NCBI RefSeq assembly: GCF_003337575.1
Contig: NZ_QPJM01000016.1
Location: 1 to 64,000, forward strand
Direction of reading: 5' to 3'
Length of the DNA stretch: 64,000 bases
Origin: Phyllobacterium bourgognense
GTDB taxonomy: Bacteria > Pseudomonadota > Alphaproteobacteria > Rhizobiales > Rhizobiaceae
Shown here piece by piece: positions 16,821-25,811 of the stretch; positions within the stretch are counted from its first letter, which is position 1, and every line of letters begins with the position of its first letter. Under the pieces are notes generated by a model, which saw nothing but the letters and a program-made list of their open reading frames with translations, was not told the origin of the DNA and did not search any database. The translations under genes were made by a program, and so were the position numbers.

Positions 16821-17555
16821 GTGAGCCCGAGAACCCACATGCGTTGGCCGCTGGCCGATGACGTCACCCCGGACCTCGTCCTCGAGCCTTTTGCGGCCGA
16901 GCCGAACTTCAAAACGCGAATCTATGCGACGTTGAAACAGGCCATCGCCAATATGGACATCTATGCTACATCCGAAGACACCTGGCTCGACGAACGGCAA
17001 TTGGCCGATCGGCTTGGTGTTAGCCGTACGCCCATCCGCGAAGCGATCGCGATGCTGGAGCAACAGGGGTTTGTGAAATCCATCCCTCGCCGCGGCATCA
17101 TGGTGTTGCGCAAGACCAAGCGCGAAGTGATCGAAATGATCCAGGTCTGGGCTGCCTTGGAAGCCATGGCCGCCCGCCTCGTCTCACTCAATGCCAGCGG
17201 CAAGGATATCGCGCGCCTGCGGACGCTCTTCGAAAAATTCCATGATGGCCACAAGCCGGCCGATTATCTGGGTGAGTATTCCGAAGCCAATTTGCAGTTT
17301 CACCAGACCCTGATCCAGATGACGGATTCGAAAATTCTCCGGGAAACGACCGAGAACATTCTCCTTCACGTTCGTGGGATCCGGAAGATCACCATCGGCC
17401 GCGACGACCGCGCATCCCAGTCGATCAAGGATCATCTGGCAATCATTGCGGCCTTGGAAAAGCGCGATACCGAGACGGCCGAAAAGCTTTGCCGCGATCA
17501 TACGCTCGGCCTCGCCGCCTACGTGGAGAAGCACAGCGAAGGTATTTTTGATTGA
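16821..17555 (+). CDS. GntR-family (FadR/FCD-type) transcriptional regulator
   Basis: 244 residues. The N-terminal winged helix (about 35-100) has ERQLADRLGVSRTPIREAIAML and IPRRGIMVLRKTKREV. The all-helical C-terminal FCD effector domain (about 105-230) contains ANLQFHQTLIQM and a DHLAIIAAL segment with the metal-ligand Asp/His positions. FCD regulators usually sense small carboxylic acids and repress until ligand binds. It starts with GTG after GGAG, 10 nt away. A copy of the TGGNAT-N5-ATNCCA palindrome precedes it, and five more precede the acyl-CoA and transport genes at 3-9 kb, making it the prime candidate regulator of that island. Confidence 0.88.
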   Translation: MSPRTHMRWPLADDVTPDLVLEPFAAEPNFKTRIYATLKQAIANMDIYATSEDTWLDERQLADRLGVSRTPIREAIAMLEQQGFVKSIPRRGIMVLRKTKREVIEMIQVWAALEAMAARLVSLNASGKDIARLRTLFEKFHDGHKPADYLGEYSEANLQFHQTLIQMTDSKILRETTENILLHVRGIRKITIGRDDRASQSIKDHLAIIAALEKRDTETAEKLCRDHTLGLAAYVEKHSEGIFD

Positions 17556-17621
17556 GAGTCCGTCTGGATGCAACAGAACATGGGGAAGCGAGCGACTTGG
17601 ACTTTTCACTTCTAGAGCCCG

Positions 17622-17737
17622 CTTCGAAAGTCGCTGCGGTGAGGCATATGGCGTGGTTTTCGAGCACCGGAGCGCAGCGTACATTAAGTACGTGAGCACC
17701 GGAAGCGCAGAAAATCGCGTCAGATGACCGCCGCAGT
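17622..17737. repeat. Palindromic intergenic repeat, family A copy 2
   Basis: About 116 bp, palindromic around GCGTACATTAAGTACGTGAG, with GCTGCGGTGAGGC on one side and CGCCGCAG on the other. It aligns best with the copy at 52614-52741 (reverse orientation), forming a subtype distinct from copies 1 and 3. It lies between the GntR gene and the oxidoreductase gene. Confidence 0.75.
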
Positions 17738-17785
17738 AGAGTTTACGAACGGGCTCTTATCCATCCCACATCCGGAGATATGGCA

Positions 17786-18802
17786 ATGATCGGCCTTCCC
17801 GAAAGCATGACTGTAATCGCCATCAGCGAACCTGGCGGTCCCGAGGTTCTCAAAGCGGAACGACGCCCCGTTCCTGCCCCTGCGGAAAACGAAATCGTCA
17901 TTCGTGTTGCTGCCGCGGGTGTCAATCGACCCGACGTGTTTCAGCGTGCGGGTAGCTACCCGCCGCCGAAAGGCTCCTCCGACCTGCCCGGCCTCGAAGT
18001 GGCGGGCGAAGTGGCGGTCGTGGGAACGGGTGTGTCGCGATGGAAGGTGGGAGACAAGGTCTGCGCTTTGACACCGGGTGGCGGTTACGCCGAATACGTA
18101 GCTGTCGACAGCTTGAGTGCGCTACCCATCCCCGACGGGCTTTCGTTCGTTGAGGCCGCCGCCATACCGGAAACATTCTTTACCGTTTGGCATAACGTCT
18201 TCGAGCTTGGCGCCCTGAAGCGGGGCGAGACCCTGCTGATCCATGGCGGCGCATCGGGCATTGGAACGACTTCGATCATGCTTGCCAAGGCATTCGGTGC
18301 GACAGTGATCGTAACCGCAGGGACGGACGAAAAATGCGCCGCCTGCCGCGAGCTCGGCGCGGATACGGCAATCAATTACCGCACGGCGGATTGGTTGGCA
18401 GAGGTCAGGGACGTGACCGGGCGACAAGGTGCCGACGTCATCCTCGACATGGTCGGCGGTCCCTATATCGAGAAAAACTACCAGGCGGCCGCGATCGGTG
18501 GACGGATCGTCAATATCGCATTCCTGCAAGGCTCACGCGCCGATGTCGATTTTATGCGTTTGATGATGAAGCGCCTGACGCACACCGGGTCAACGCTACG
18601 CGCGCAGTCTCTCGAGGCAAAGGCGCGCATCGCCGCCGAGCTTGAAGCCAATGTCTGGCCGCTCCTTGCCGAGGGTAAATGCCGGCCGCTTATCCACGCG
18701 TGTTTTCCATTTACCGAAGCAAGCCAGGCCCACACATTGATGGAGGCCAATACCAATATCGGCAAGATCGTCCTCACAATTGAAAGGACGGGTAATTTTT
18801 AG
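17786..18802 (+). CDS. Zinc-independent quinone oxidoreductase (MDR superfamily, PIG3/QOR-like)
   Basis: 338 residues. A GroES-like N-terminal domain (GVNRPDVFQRAGSYPPPKG, DLPGLEVAGEV) is followed by a Rossmann NADPH domain (LLIHGGASGIGTTSIMLAKA). The zinc-site cysteines of alcohol dehydrogenases are missing, as in QOR/PIG3 proteins that reduce quinones or enoyl compounds with NADPH. GGAG at 17774-17777 spaces well for the ATG at 17786; 17780 is also possible but very close. It is separated from the GntR gene by a palindromic repeat, and no regulon operator is visible, so co-regulation is uncertain. Confidence 0.87.
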   Translation: MIGLPESMTVIAISEPGGPEVLKAERRPVPAPAENEIVIRVAAAGVNRPDVFQRAGSYPPPKGSSDLPGLEVAGEVAVVGTGVSRWKVGDKVCALTPGGGYAEYVAVDSLSALPIPDGLSFVEAAAIPETFFTVWHNVFELGALKRGETLLIHGGASGIGTTSIMLAKAFGATVIVTAGTDEKCAACRELGADTAINYRTADWLAEVRDVTGRQGADVILDMVGGPYIEKNYQAAAIGGRIVNIAFLQGSRADVDFMRLMMKRLTHTGSTLRAQSLEAKARIAAELEANVWPLLAEGKCRPLIHACFPFTEASQAHTLMEANTNIGKIVLTIERTGNF

Positions 18803-18816
18803 AAGCTGGACAGTTT

Positions 18817-18845
18817 TTGCGCAGGATGGTGTGATTCCTGCGCAA
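18817..18845. terminator. Hairpin between convergent genes
   Basis: TTGCGCAGGA (18817-18826) pairs with TCCTGCGCAA (18836-18845) over a 9-nt loop, between the oxidoreductase (+) and guanine deaminase (-) stops. No clear U-run on either side. Confidence 0.5.
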
Positions 18846-18904
18846 GACTTGCCGATTCTGATGCAAGAAATGCCGAAACCCATATGGTTTTTGCAATCGC
18901 AGGT

Positions 18905-20308
18905 TTAAATTTTGGTGTAGTGACGCGAAATCGCGTCGCTACATGTGACCAATCCAGCAGGCTGCAATTCAGGCAAGTATCGAGCACCATGCGACGCGGC
19001 AGCTTTATCAAGTCCGCTCTTCATCGGCTTGCCGGCGACGTAAACCTCTGAAACACAACGATCATCGCCCATGGTCTGGAGGATGAACAGCTCCTCCGCC
19101 AAGGTCGTTGCAGTCCGCATCCGCAGTTCCATCGCCGGCTTGGCACGGCTGTCGAGAATGGTGATATCGGCATCTGCCCCCGCCCGCAGCGAACCGATGC
19201 GATCCTCAAGATCTAGTGCGCGGGCATTGCCAAGCGTCATCATGTAGTAGGAAGCGAATTGCGAGAGGCGCTGTCCCTGTACATGCAAGACCTTGTAGGC
19301 CTCGCTCATCGTCTCCAGCATGGAGAAGCTGGTCCCGCCACCGACATCGGTCGCGACCGAAGTGCGTGCACCAAGCTCTTTGAACCGACCCTGGTCAAAC
19401 AAGCCGCTGCCGAGGAACAGATTGGAGGTCGGGCAGAAAACCGCGACCGATCTCGCCTCGGCCAGAGCCGAAATTTCCCGGTCCGAAAGGAAGATGCAGT
19501 GGCCAAGCAGCGTCTTGGATCCGAGCAGATCATAGTTCGCATAGATGTCGGTATAGTCCTTCGCCGAAGGATAGAGCGAAGTTGCATAGGCAATTTCGTC
19601 TTTGTTTTCAGATAGATGCGTCTGCACGTAACATTCGGGATGCTCGCGCACCAAAGCACGGCTCATGTCCATCTGCTCCGGCGTTGAGGTGATGGCGAAG
19701 CGCGGGCTGATCGCGTAATGTGCGCGGCCGCGGCCATGCCACTTGGCTATCAACGCTTTGGTATCATCGTAGCCTGTCTGCGGTGTATCGCGCAGCGCCT
19801 CGGGCGCGTTGCGATCCATCATCACCTTGCCGCCGATCATCAGCATATTACGCTTCTCAGCGGCAGCAAAATAGGCATCGACGCTTGTCCGGTGAACCGA
19901 ACAATAGGCAGCGGCTGTTGTCGTGCCGTTGCGCAACAGTTCGTCCATGAAGCGGCTTGCGATGAAATCAGCATGCGCTGTGGACGAGAATTTCTGCTCT
20001 TCGACGAAGATATAGGTATTCAACCACTCCAGCAGCTGCGCGCCATAGGAGGCGATCGCCTGCGTCTGCGGGAAATGCAAATGGGTGTCAATGAAGCCAG
20101 GCAGGATCAAATGGGGCCGGTGATCGACGATCTGCGCCTGCGGACCCGCAACCAACGCCAGAGCCGCGTATTCGCCAGCTTCAACAACCTTGCCGTTCTC
20201 GACCAGCACCGCGCCATCCTCGAAATAGCTGTAGGCCGACTGATCATCGATACTCTTCGGCTCGTCGACAAAAGTCAGCACGCGGCCGCGCAGAAGCAAT
20301 TTGCTCAT
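18905..20308 (-). CDS. guaD: Guanine deaminase
   Basis: 467 residues of the amidohydrolase superfamily. Metal ligands are visible in PGFIDTHLHFPQTQ (HxH), the later His in VQTHLSEN and LLGHCIFL, and the catalytic Asp in TDVGGGTSFSML. The guanine deaminase signature PGFIDTHLHFPQ is clear. It converts guanine to xanthine and ammonia in the cytosol, feeding xanthine dehydrogenase. It overlaps the puuD stop by 4 bp (ATGA), so it is translationally coupled to urate oxidase and belongs to the purine catabolism operon. Confidence 0.93.
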   Translation of the reverse strand: MSKLLLRGRVLTFVDEPKSIDDQSAYSYFEDGAVLVENGKVVEAGEYAALALVAGPQAQIVDHRPHLILPGFIDTHLHFPQTQAIASYGAQLLEWLNTYIFVEEQKFSSTAHADFIASRFMDELLRNGTTTAAAYCSVHRTSVDAYFAAAEKRNMLMIGGKVMMDRNAPEALRDTPQTGYDDTKALIAKWHGRGRAHYAISPRFAITSTPEQMDMSRALVREHPECYVQTHLSENKDEIAYATSLYPSAKDYTDIYANYDLLGSKTLLGHCIFLSDREISALAEARSVAVFCPTSNLFLGSGLFDQGRFKELGARTSVATDVGGGTSFSMLETMSEAYKVLHVQGQRLSQFASYYMMTLGNARALDLEDRIGSLRAGADADITILDSRAKPAMELRMRTATTLAEELFILQTMGDDRCVSEVYVAGKPMKSGLDKAAASHGARYLPELQPAGLVTCSDAISRHYTKI

Positions 20309-21546
20309 TGGACTGTTCCTCCCTGAACTGTGGTCTCATACCAGCTGGCGAGCAGCCGGCGCTCCTCGTCGGTAATGCCGCTGACATTCGCCGGCGGCAT
20401 CGCATGTGAGCGCCCGGCCTGCAGATAAATCTCGCGGGCATGCGCCGCGATCTCGCTGTCGGTTTCAAGCACGACACCCTTGGGCGGCACGATGATACCC
20501 TCCCAGCCGGGTTCCTTGGCGTGGCACATCGAGCAGCGTCCGAGGATAGCGTCCTTCACTTTGGGAAAGGCTGCAGCGGAAATGAATGGCTGCTGGATGG
20601 CGGAGACCTTCTCCTGTGCGCCTTCGCCGGAAAGGATTCTCGGTACAGTCGACAGCCACATGATGATGACGAAGAGGATCGCGGTAACCAGCCACGTCCA
20701 CGTCGGTTCACCCTTGCGCGCGTGGCGGGTGTTGAACCAATGGCGGATGGTGACGCCCATCAAGAACACCAGCGAGGCAATGATCCAGTTGTACTTCGTC
20801 CCGAATGCCAGGGGATAGTGGTTCGACAACATCAGGAACAGCACTGGCAGGGTCAGATAATTGTTGTGGGTCGAGCGTTGCTTGGCCTGCTTGCCCAGCG
20901 CAGGATCCGGGACCTTGCCCGCGATCAGGTCGGCAACGACCTTCTTCTGGTTCGGGATGATGATCATAAACACGTTGGCGGACATGATCGTGGCTGTAAA
21001 CGCGCCAAGATGCAGAAACGCCGCACGCCCGGTAAAAAGCTGCGTATAGCCCCATGCCATTCCCACCAGCACGAAATAGAGCAGCACCATCAACTGCGTG
21101 TCGTTTCTGCCGAGCGGTGATTTGCAGATCGCGTCGTAGACGATCCAGCCGCCAAAAATCGAAGCGAGCGAAATCGCGATAGCCACTGGCCGTGACACGT
21201 CGAGTACATGCGGATCGATCAAGTACAGATCAGCGCCTGCATAGTAGACGATGCAAAGCATGGCGAAGCCCGAAAGCCACGTCGCATAGGATTCCCATTT
21301 GAACCATGTCAAATGTTCGGGCATCTGCTCAGGCGCCACCAGATATTTCTGGATGTGATAAAAACCGCCGCCGTGGACCTGCCACTCCTCGCCGTGGGCC
21401 CCGGCCGGAAGGTCTGGACGCTGACGCAAGCCGAGGTCAAGCGCCACGAAATAAAAGGACGAGCCGATCCAGGCAATGCCGGTGATCACATGTAACCAGC
21501 GAACGGCGAAGTTCATCCAGTCCCAGGCAATAGCGTATTCGTACAT
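20305..21546 (-). CDS. puuD: Membrane-bound urate hydroxylase/oxidase with cytochrome c domain
   Basis: 413 residues from the ATG at 21546 (MYEYAIAWDWMNFAVRWLHV). About eight membrane helices come first, with HVITGIAWIGSSFYFVALD and KVVADLIAGKVPDPALGKQ as PuuD markers. A C-terminal periplasmic cytochrome c domain carries the heme motif CSMCH (about 330-335) and an NVSGITDEERRLLASW end. PuuD oxidises urate to 5-hydroxyisourate and passes electrons to the respiratory chain, in place of soluble O2-dependent uricase. It is divergent from the LysR gene (135 bp gap) and coupled to guaD. Upstream in-frame ATGs are less likely because they precede the hydrophobic start. Confidence 0.92.
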   Translation of the reverse strand: MYEYAIAWDWMNFAVRWLHVITGIAWIGSSFYFVALDLGLRQRPDLPAGAHGEEWQVHGGGFYHIQKYLVAPEQMPEHLTWFKWESYATWLSGFAMLCIVYYAGADLYLIDPHVLDVSRPVAIAISLASIFGGWIVYDAICKSPLGRNDTQLMVLLYFVLVGMAWGYTQLFTGRAAFLHLGAFTATIMSANVFMIIIPNQKKVVADLIAGKVPDPALGKQAKQRSTHNNYLTLPVLFLMLSNHYPLAFGTKYNWIIASLVFLMGVTIRHWFNTRHARKGEPTWTWLVTAILFVIIMWLSTVPRILSGEGAQEKVSAIQQPFISAAAFPKVKDAILGRCSMCHAKEPGWEGIIVPPKGVVLETDSEIAAHAREIYLQAGRSHAMPPANVSGITDEERRLLASWYETTVQGGTVQ

Positions 21547-21680
21547 CCGGCTCTCCCTTATATCGCAGGGAGTATGTGCCAAAGCCTATGCTCATGTGAA
21601 ACACCGTAATCGACCCATCTCTTTCAAAAAAATCTTTAAAATGCTAGATCATCAGACAGTGTAAGGCTTCGAGTGAAACA

Positions 21681-22595
21681 ATGTCGTACCTTGATAACCT
21701 TCGTGTTTTCGTTCGTGTCGTCGAACTTGGAAACCTCTCTGCCGCCGGACGCGACCAACGCGCTTCTCCGGCTGTTGCCAGCAATCGGATCAAGGAACTC
21801 GAGCGGCATCTTGGTGTGCGTCTCTTCAATCGTACAACGCGCAAACTGACGCCGACCGAGCACGGCCGCGTATTCTACGAAGGCGCGGTCAAGATCATCG
21901 AGGCCATCAATGAGGCCGAAGCAGCCATTGCCGATCTGTCGAAAAAGCCCAAAGGTGCAATTCGCATCACCGCACCGCTTGGCATTGGCCGGCGCCTGAT
22001 CGCATCCGGCATTCCGGAGTTCCACGACAAGTACCCGGATATCGAGGTGCGGCTGCGATTGTCAGATCACAACGTCGATATCATGAGCGAGGGTGTCGAT
22101 GTTGCCTTCAAGCTCGGCATACTCGAGGACTCCAATTTGCGCATGCGCGGCATCATGAATTGCGAAAGGGTAATCTGCGCGTCGCCCGATTACCTGGAAA
22201 GGCGCGGTACACCCTTAACGCCCGACGATCTGATAGCCGGACATCATGATTGCCTGCTGCTACGCTATCCGGGTTCCAAGGAATATTTCTGGACGCTGCA
22301 GATGCCGGAAGGTACGCGCAAGCTGGAAGTCAGCGGTCCTTATGATTCCGACGATGGCGATGTCCTGACACAATGGGCGCTTGAGGGTCGCGGTATTATC
22401 AACAAGCCGCTGTTTGAAGTGAAAGGCCATTTGAATGACGGAACGCTGAAAGCGATCCTCGAAGACACGCCGCCAGCTAGTATCCAGCTCGCAGCAATCT
22501 ACCCACACAAGCGTTTCCAGGATCCGAAGGTCCGCCTGATGATCGATTTCATGACCGAGCGCTGTCAGCGCCTGGTCAGTACAATGTTGGAATGA
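21681..22595 (+). CDS. LysR-family transcriptional regulator, probable purine-catabolism regulator
   Basis: 304 residues. The N-terminal winged helix (about 3-62: NLRVFVRVVELGNLSAAGRD, RIKELERHLGVRLFNRTTRK) precedes a type 2 periplasmic-binding-like effector domain (about 90-295). It is divergent from puuD-guaD across 135 bp and convergent with xdhC, the usual place for a LysR activator of purine breakdown. The effector could be urate, xanthine or another intermediate; this is inferred from position only. Confidence 0.88.
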   Translation: MSYLDNLRVFVRVVELGNLSAAGRDQRASPAVASNRIKELERHLGVRLFNRTTRKLTPTEHGRVFYEGAVKIIEAINEAEAAIADLSKKPKGAIRITAPLGIGRRLIASGIPEFHDKYPDIEVRLRLSDHNVDIMSEGVDVAFKLGILEDSNLRMRGIMNCERVICASPDYLERRGTPLTPDDLIAGHHDCLLLRYPGSKEYFWTLQMPEGTRKLEVSGPYDSDDGDVLTQWALEGRGIINKPLFEVKGHLNDGTLKAILEDTPPASIQLAAIYPHKRFQDPKVRLMIDFMTERCQRLVSTMLE

Positions 22596-22600
22596 ACGGT

Positions 22601-23458
22601 TCAGGCGTTGACTCGCCTGCGTTCTTTAGGTGCAGCAGCTGGCGAAGGGCGATAATTCAACGCCGAAACCATGATTTCAGCGGCCGCCAGCGCCGCAATG
22701 ACAGTCGGACGTTTGTCCTTCACCGCGGTCCTGCCGACAGGACAAACCAGCCTGTCGAAAAACTCCGGACGACCCAACTCACGTGTCAACCAGCTGCGAA
22801 ACGTTGCGCGTTTCGTCTTCGACCCAATCATGCCAACGTAGGACGCATCATTCCTGCCCAGGGCTTCAGCCGTAATCAAGAAATCCAGTGCATGATCGTG
22901 GGTGAGGATAACGAATGCACTTCCCGCTGGCGCATCACGGACAACCGCTTCAGGCATGGCTGTCAGGCAGGTTTCGATGCCGGGGACCTGCGTGGCGGAA
23001 AGTTCCTCTTCGCGTGTGTCGACCAATATTGTTCGCAGCGGGACCAGTGAAAGCGCCATGGCCAGTGCATCGCCGACATGACCGGCACCAAATACATAAA
23101 CATGCGGCCGCTGGGCCATCTCAAGGTCAACCTTCTCGATCAAAGTCTTGGCCACAGTTCGATCAACACGCTTGAAGCCCAATGAGACGCGGCCACCGCA
23201 GCATTGGCCGATCTCCGGACCGAGCGGGATCGTTATTTCATTCATTTGGGCGCCGCTTTCGAGCGCCCTGCGTGCGTGATCAATTGCCATGAATTCGAGC
23301 TGCCCACCGCCTATGGTGCCAAAAATGCAATCCGCTGCCACCAGCATCCAGGCTCCGGCTTCGCGCGGAGTGGAGCCGTCTGCGGCTCTCACCTCAGCGA
23401 GAACGGCATGCTTGCGTCGATTCAGAAAGTCCCGGATATCGTCGCGATTCGTCGGCAT
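22601..23458 (-). CDS. xdhC: Xanthine dehydrogenase accessory protein (molybdenum cofactor insertion)
   Basis: 285 residues. The N-terminal XdhC/CoxI domain (ADGSTPREAGAWMLVA, FGTIGGGQLEFMA) and C-terminal Rossmann domain (VYVFGAGHVGDALAMAL, ASYVGMIGSKTKRATF) are typical. It binds and sulphurates Moco for insertion into XdhB. It is the last gene of the xdhABC operon, starting 6 bp after xdhB. Its 3' end lies 5 bp from the convergent LysR stop, so the two transcripts must overlap or end inside genes. Confidence 0.93.
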   Translation of the reverse strand: MPTNRDDIRDFLNRRKHAVLAEVRAADGSTPREAGAWMLVAADCIFGTIGGGQLEFMAIDHARRALESGAQMNEITIPLGPEIGQCCGGRVSLGFKRVDRTVAKTLIEKVDLEMAQRPHVYVFGAGHVGDALAMALSLVPLRTILVDTREEELSATQVPGIETCLTAMPEAVVRDAPAGSAFVILTHDHALDFLITAEALGRNDASYVGMIGSKTKRATFRSWLTRELGRPEFFDRLVCPVGRTAVKDKRPTVIAALAAAEIMVSALNYRPSPAAAPKERRRVNA

Positions 23459-23464
23459 GGGATT

Positions 23465-25801
23465 TCACAGCTCCTTGCCCGCCGACCGCAAACGTTCTAC
23501 CGCCATCAATACACGCTCTGGTGTGGCCGGGGCATCCAGACGCGGTGAAATTCGATAGTCCGCTACACTGGCAACTGCCATCGAGATTGCCTCCAGCACA
23601 GAGATTGCCAGCATGAATGGCGGCTCGCCGACGGCCTTGGAGCGGCGGATCGTTTCCTCGCGGTTGACCGACCAGCTCGCGAGATTGACATTGAACGTTC
23701 GGGGCCGATCCGATGCCAGCGGGATCTTGTAAGTCGATGGCGCGTGCGTACGCAGCCGGCCCTTGGCATCCCACCACAATTCTTCTGTCGTCAGCCAGCC
23801 CATACCCTGCACGAAGGCGCCCTCCACCTGGCCTAGATCGAGCGCCGGGTTCAACGACTTGCCAACATCATGGAGAATGTCCGTCCGATCGACCTGATAT
23901 TCGCCGGTCAACGTGTCGATGCTCACCTCGGACACTGAAGCGCCATAGGCGAAATAGTAGAAGGGACGGCCCCTGCCCTCCGCCCGGCTCCAGTGGATAT
24001 TTGGGGTCTTGTAAAAGCCTGCTGCCGAAAGCTGTACGCGAGCGCCGTAGGCGGATTTGATGAATTCCGGGAATGGAATGAGCCGGTCGCCTACCCGCAC
24101 CGTATTGGGCTCGAAGAAGACCTGTTCTTTTGCGACACCATATTGCTCGACGGCAAACTGAACGAGGCGCGCCTTGATCTGCTGAGCTGCATTGGCTGCG
24201 GCCATGCCATTGAGGTCAGAACCGGAAGAAGCAGCGGTAGCAGAGGTATTCGGGACCTTTGCGGTCGTTGTAGCCGTTATCCTGATGCGGTCGAGATCGA
24301 CCTGGAATTCGTCGGCCACAATCTGCGCCACCTTGGTGTTCAGCCCCTGTCCCATCTCGGTACCACCATGATTGAGGTGGATCGAACCATCGGTGTAGAC
24401 GTGAACCAGCGCGCCAGCCTGATTGTATTCGGTCTTGGTGAAGGAGATACCGAACTTGACCGGCGTCAGCGCTATACCCCTCTTGATGATCCGGCTGTGG
24501 CGATTGAAGTTGATAATCGCCTCGCGCCGCGCCGCGTATTCAGACGACTCTTCAAGCTCCGCGATGATCTGCGGGATGATGTTATCTTCGACTGTCTGAT
24601 GGTATGGCGTAAGGTTGCGGCCTTCACCGCCATAGAAATTGGCCTTGCGAATTTCGAGCGGATTCTTGCCAAGTGCATAGGCGATCTCCTCGATCATCCG
24701 CTCGCTGCCAACCATGCCTTGCGGGCCACCGAAACCACGAAAGGCGGTATTTGAAACGGTGTTGGTTTTCAGCGGCCGCGATCGTAGCCGGACATTGGGA
24801 TAGAAGTAGCAATTGTCAGCGTGAAACAATGCACGGTCGGTTACGGGCCCCGAAAGATCAGCAGAAAAACCACAGCGGGCGGAGAATGTCGCATCGACAG
24901 CTTCAATGCGTCCCTCGTCATCGAAGCCCAGTTCATAGGCGACGTGGAAGTCGTGACGCTTGCCCGTTGCAATCATGTCATCGTCGCGATCCGGCCTGAT
25001 CTTCACCGCCCGCCGGTATTTCTTGGCTGCAATCGCCGCAACGGCTGCAAAAAGATTGGCCTGCGTTTCCTTGCCACCGAAGCCACCACCCATGCGCCGC
25101 ACGTTGACGGTCACTGCGTTTGAAGGAATTCCGAGAACATGACCCACCATATGCTGGGTTTCGCTTGGATGCTGGGTGGATGAGAAGAGCGTCACCTCGT
25201 CGTCTTCACCGGGAATGGCGAAGGCAATGTGACCCTCCAAATAGAAATGATCCTGTCCGCCAATGCGCATCTCGCCTTTCAGGCGGTTCTTCGCCCCGGC
25301 GAGGCCAGCGGCAATATCACCGCGCTCAAGCTTCAGCGGATCGATTACCAGCGGATAATTGGCCCTTTCGGCTTCCAGCACGTCGGTGACGTGATCGAGG
25401 TCACGGTACTCGATTTTAACCTTCGATGCCGCCTGACGCGCGATCTGACGCGTTTCTGCAATCACCGCGAAGATGGGCTGGCCGTGGAATTCGACCTTGC
25501 CGATAGCGAAGACGGGATCGTCATGTTTGCCCGCGGGGCTAACGTCGTTGTGACCCGGAATATCATCGACAGTCAGGACGCCTATTACACCGGCGCACGA
25601 CTTCACTGCCTCAAAACCGACGGACAGGATTTCCGCGTGCGCACGCTGCGACAGACCGAGATATGCATGCAGCGTATCGGACGGCTCCGGCATGTCATCG
25701 ATATACTCGGCCGTGCCGGAAACATGTTTATGGCCCGACTCGTGCGGCTGCTTTTCATGGACGCCACCACGTATGCGGGTAATCGGCTGAATTGAATTCA
25801 T
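23465..25801 (-). CDS. xdhB: Xanthine dehydrogenase, molybdopterin-binding subunit
   Basis: 778 residues from the ATG at 25801, preceded by GAGGAG; an in-frame ATG 18 nt earlier has no ribosome site. Order: aldehyde oxidase a/b-hammerhead domain (about 25-135), then Moco-binding domains with STQHPSETQHMVGHVLG, MGGGFGGKETQAN and FRGFGGPQGM. The catalytic Glu is in GEPPFMLAISVLEAI. With XdhA it oxidises hypoxanthine and xanthine to urate, passing electrons via FeS clusters and FAD to NAD+. Gene order is xdhA-xdhB-xdhC with 10- and 6-bp gaps. Confidence 0.95.
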   Translation of the reverse strand: MNSIQPITRIRGGVHEKQPHESGHKHVSGTAEYIDDMPEPSDTLHAYLGLSQRAHAEILSVGFEAVKSCAGVIGVLTVDDIPGHNDVSPAGKHDDPVFAIGKVEFHGQPIFAVIAETRQIARQAASKVKIEYRDLDHVTDVLEAERANYPLVIDPLKLERGDIAAGLAGAKNRLKGEMRIGGQDHFYLEGHIAFAIPGEDDEVTLFSSTQHPSETQHMVGHVLGIPSNAVTVNVRRMGGGFGGKETQANLFAAVAAIAAKKYRRAVKIRPDRDDDMIATGKRHDFHVAYELGFDDEGRIEAVDATFSARCGFSADLSGPVTDRALFHADNCYFYPNVRLRSRPLKTNTVSNTAFRGFGGPQGMVGSERMIEEIAYALGKNPLEIRKANFYGGEGRNLTPYHQTVEDNIIPQIIAELEESSEYAARREAIINFNRHSRIIKRGIALTPVKFGISFTKTEYNQAGALVHVYTDGSIHLNHGGTEMGQGLNTKVAQIVADEFQVDLDRIRITATTTAKVPNTSATAASSGSDLNGMAAANAAQQIKARLVQFAVEQYGVAKEQVFFEPNTVRVGDRLIPFPEFIKSAYGARVQLSAAGFYKTPNIHWSRAEGRGRPFYYFAYGASVSEVSIDTLTGEYQVDRTDILHDVGKSLNPALDLGQVEGAFVQGMGWLTTEELWWDAKGRLRTHAPSTYKIPLASDRPRTFNVNLASWSVNREETIRRSKAVGEPPFMLAISVLEAISMAVASVADYRISPRLDAPATPERVLMAVERLRSAGKEL

Positions 25802-25811
25802 TGCGCGCTCC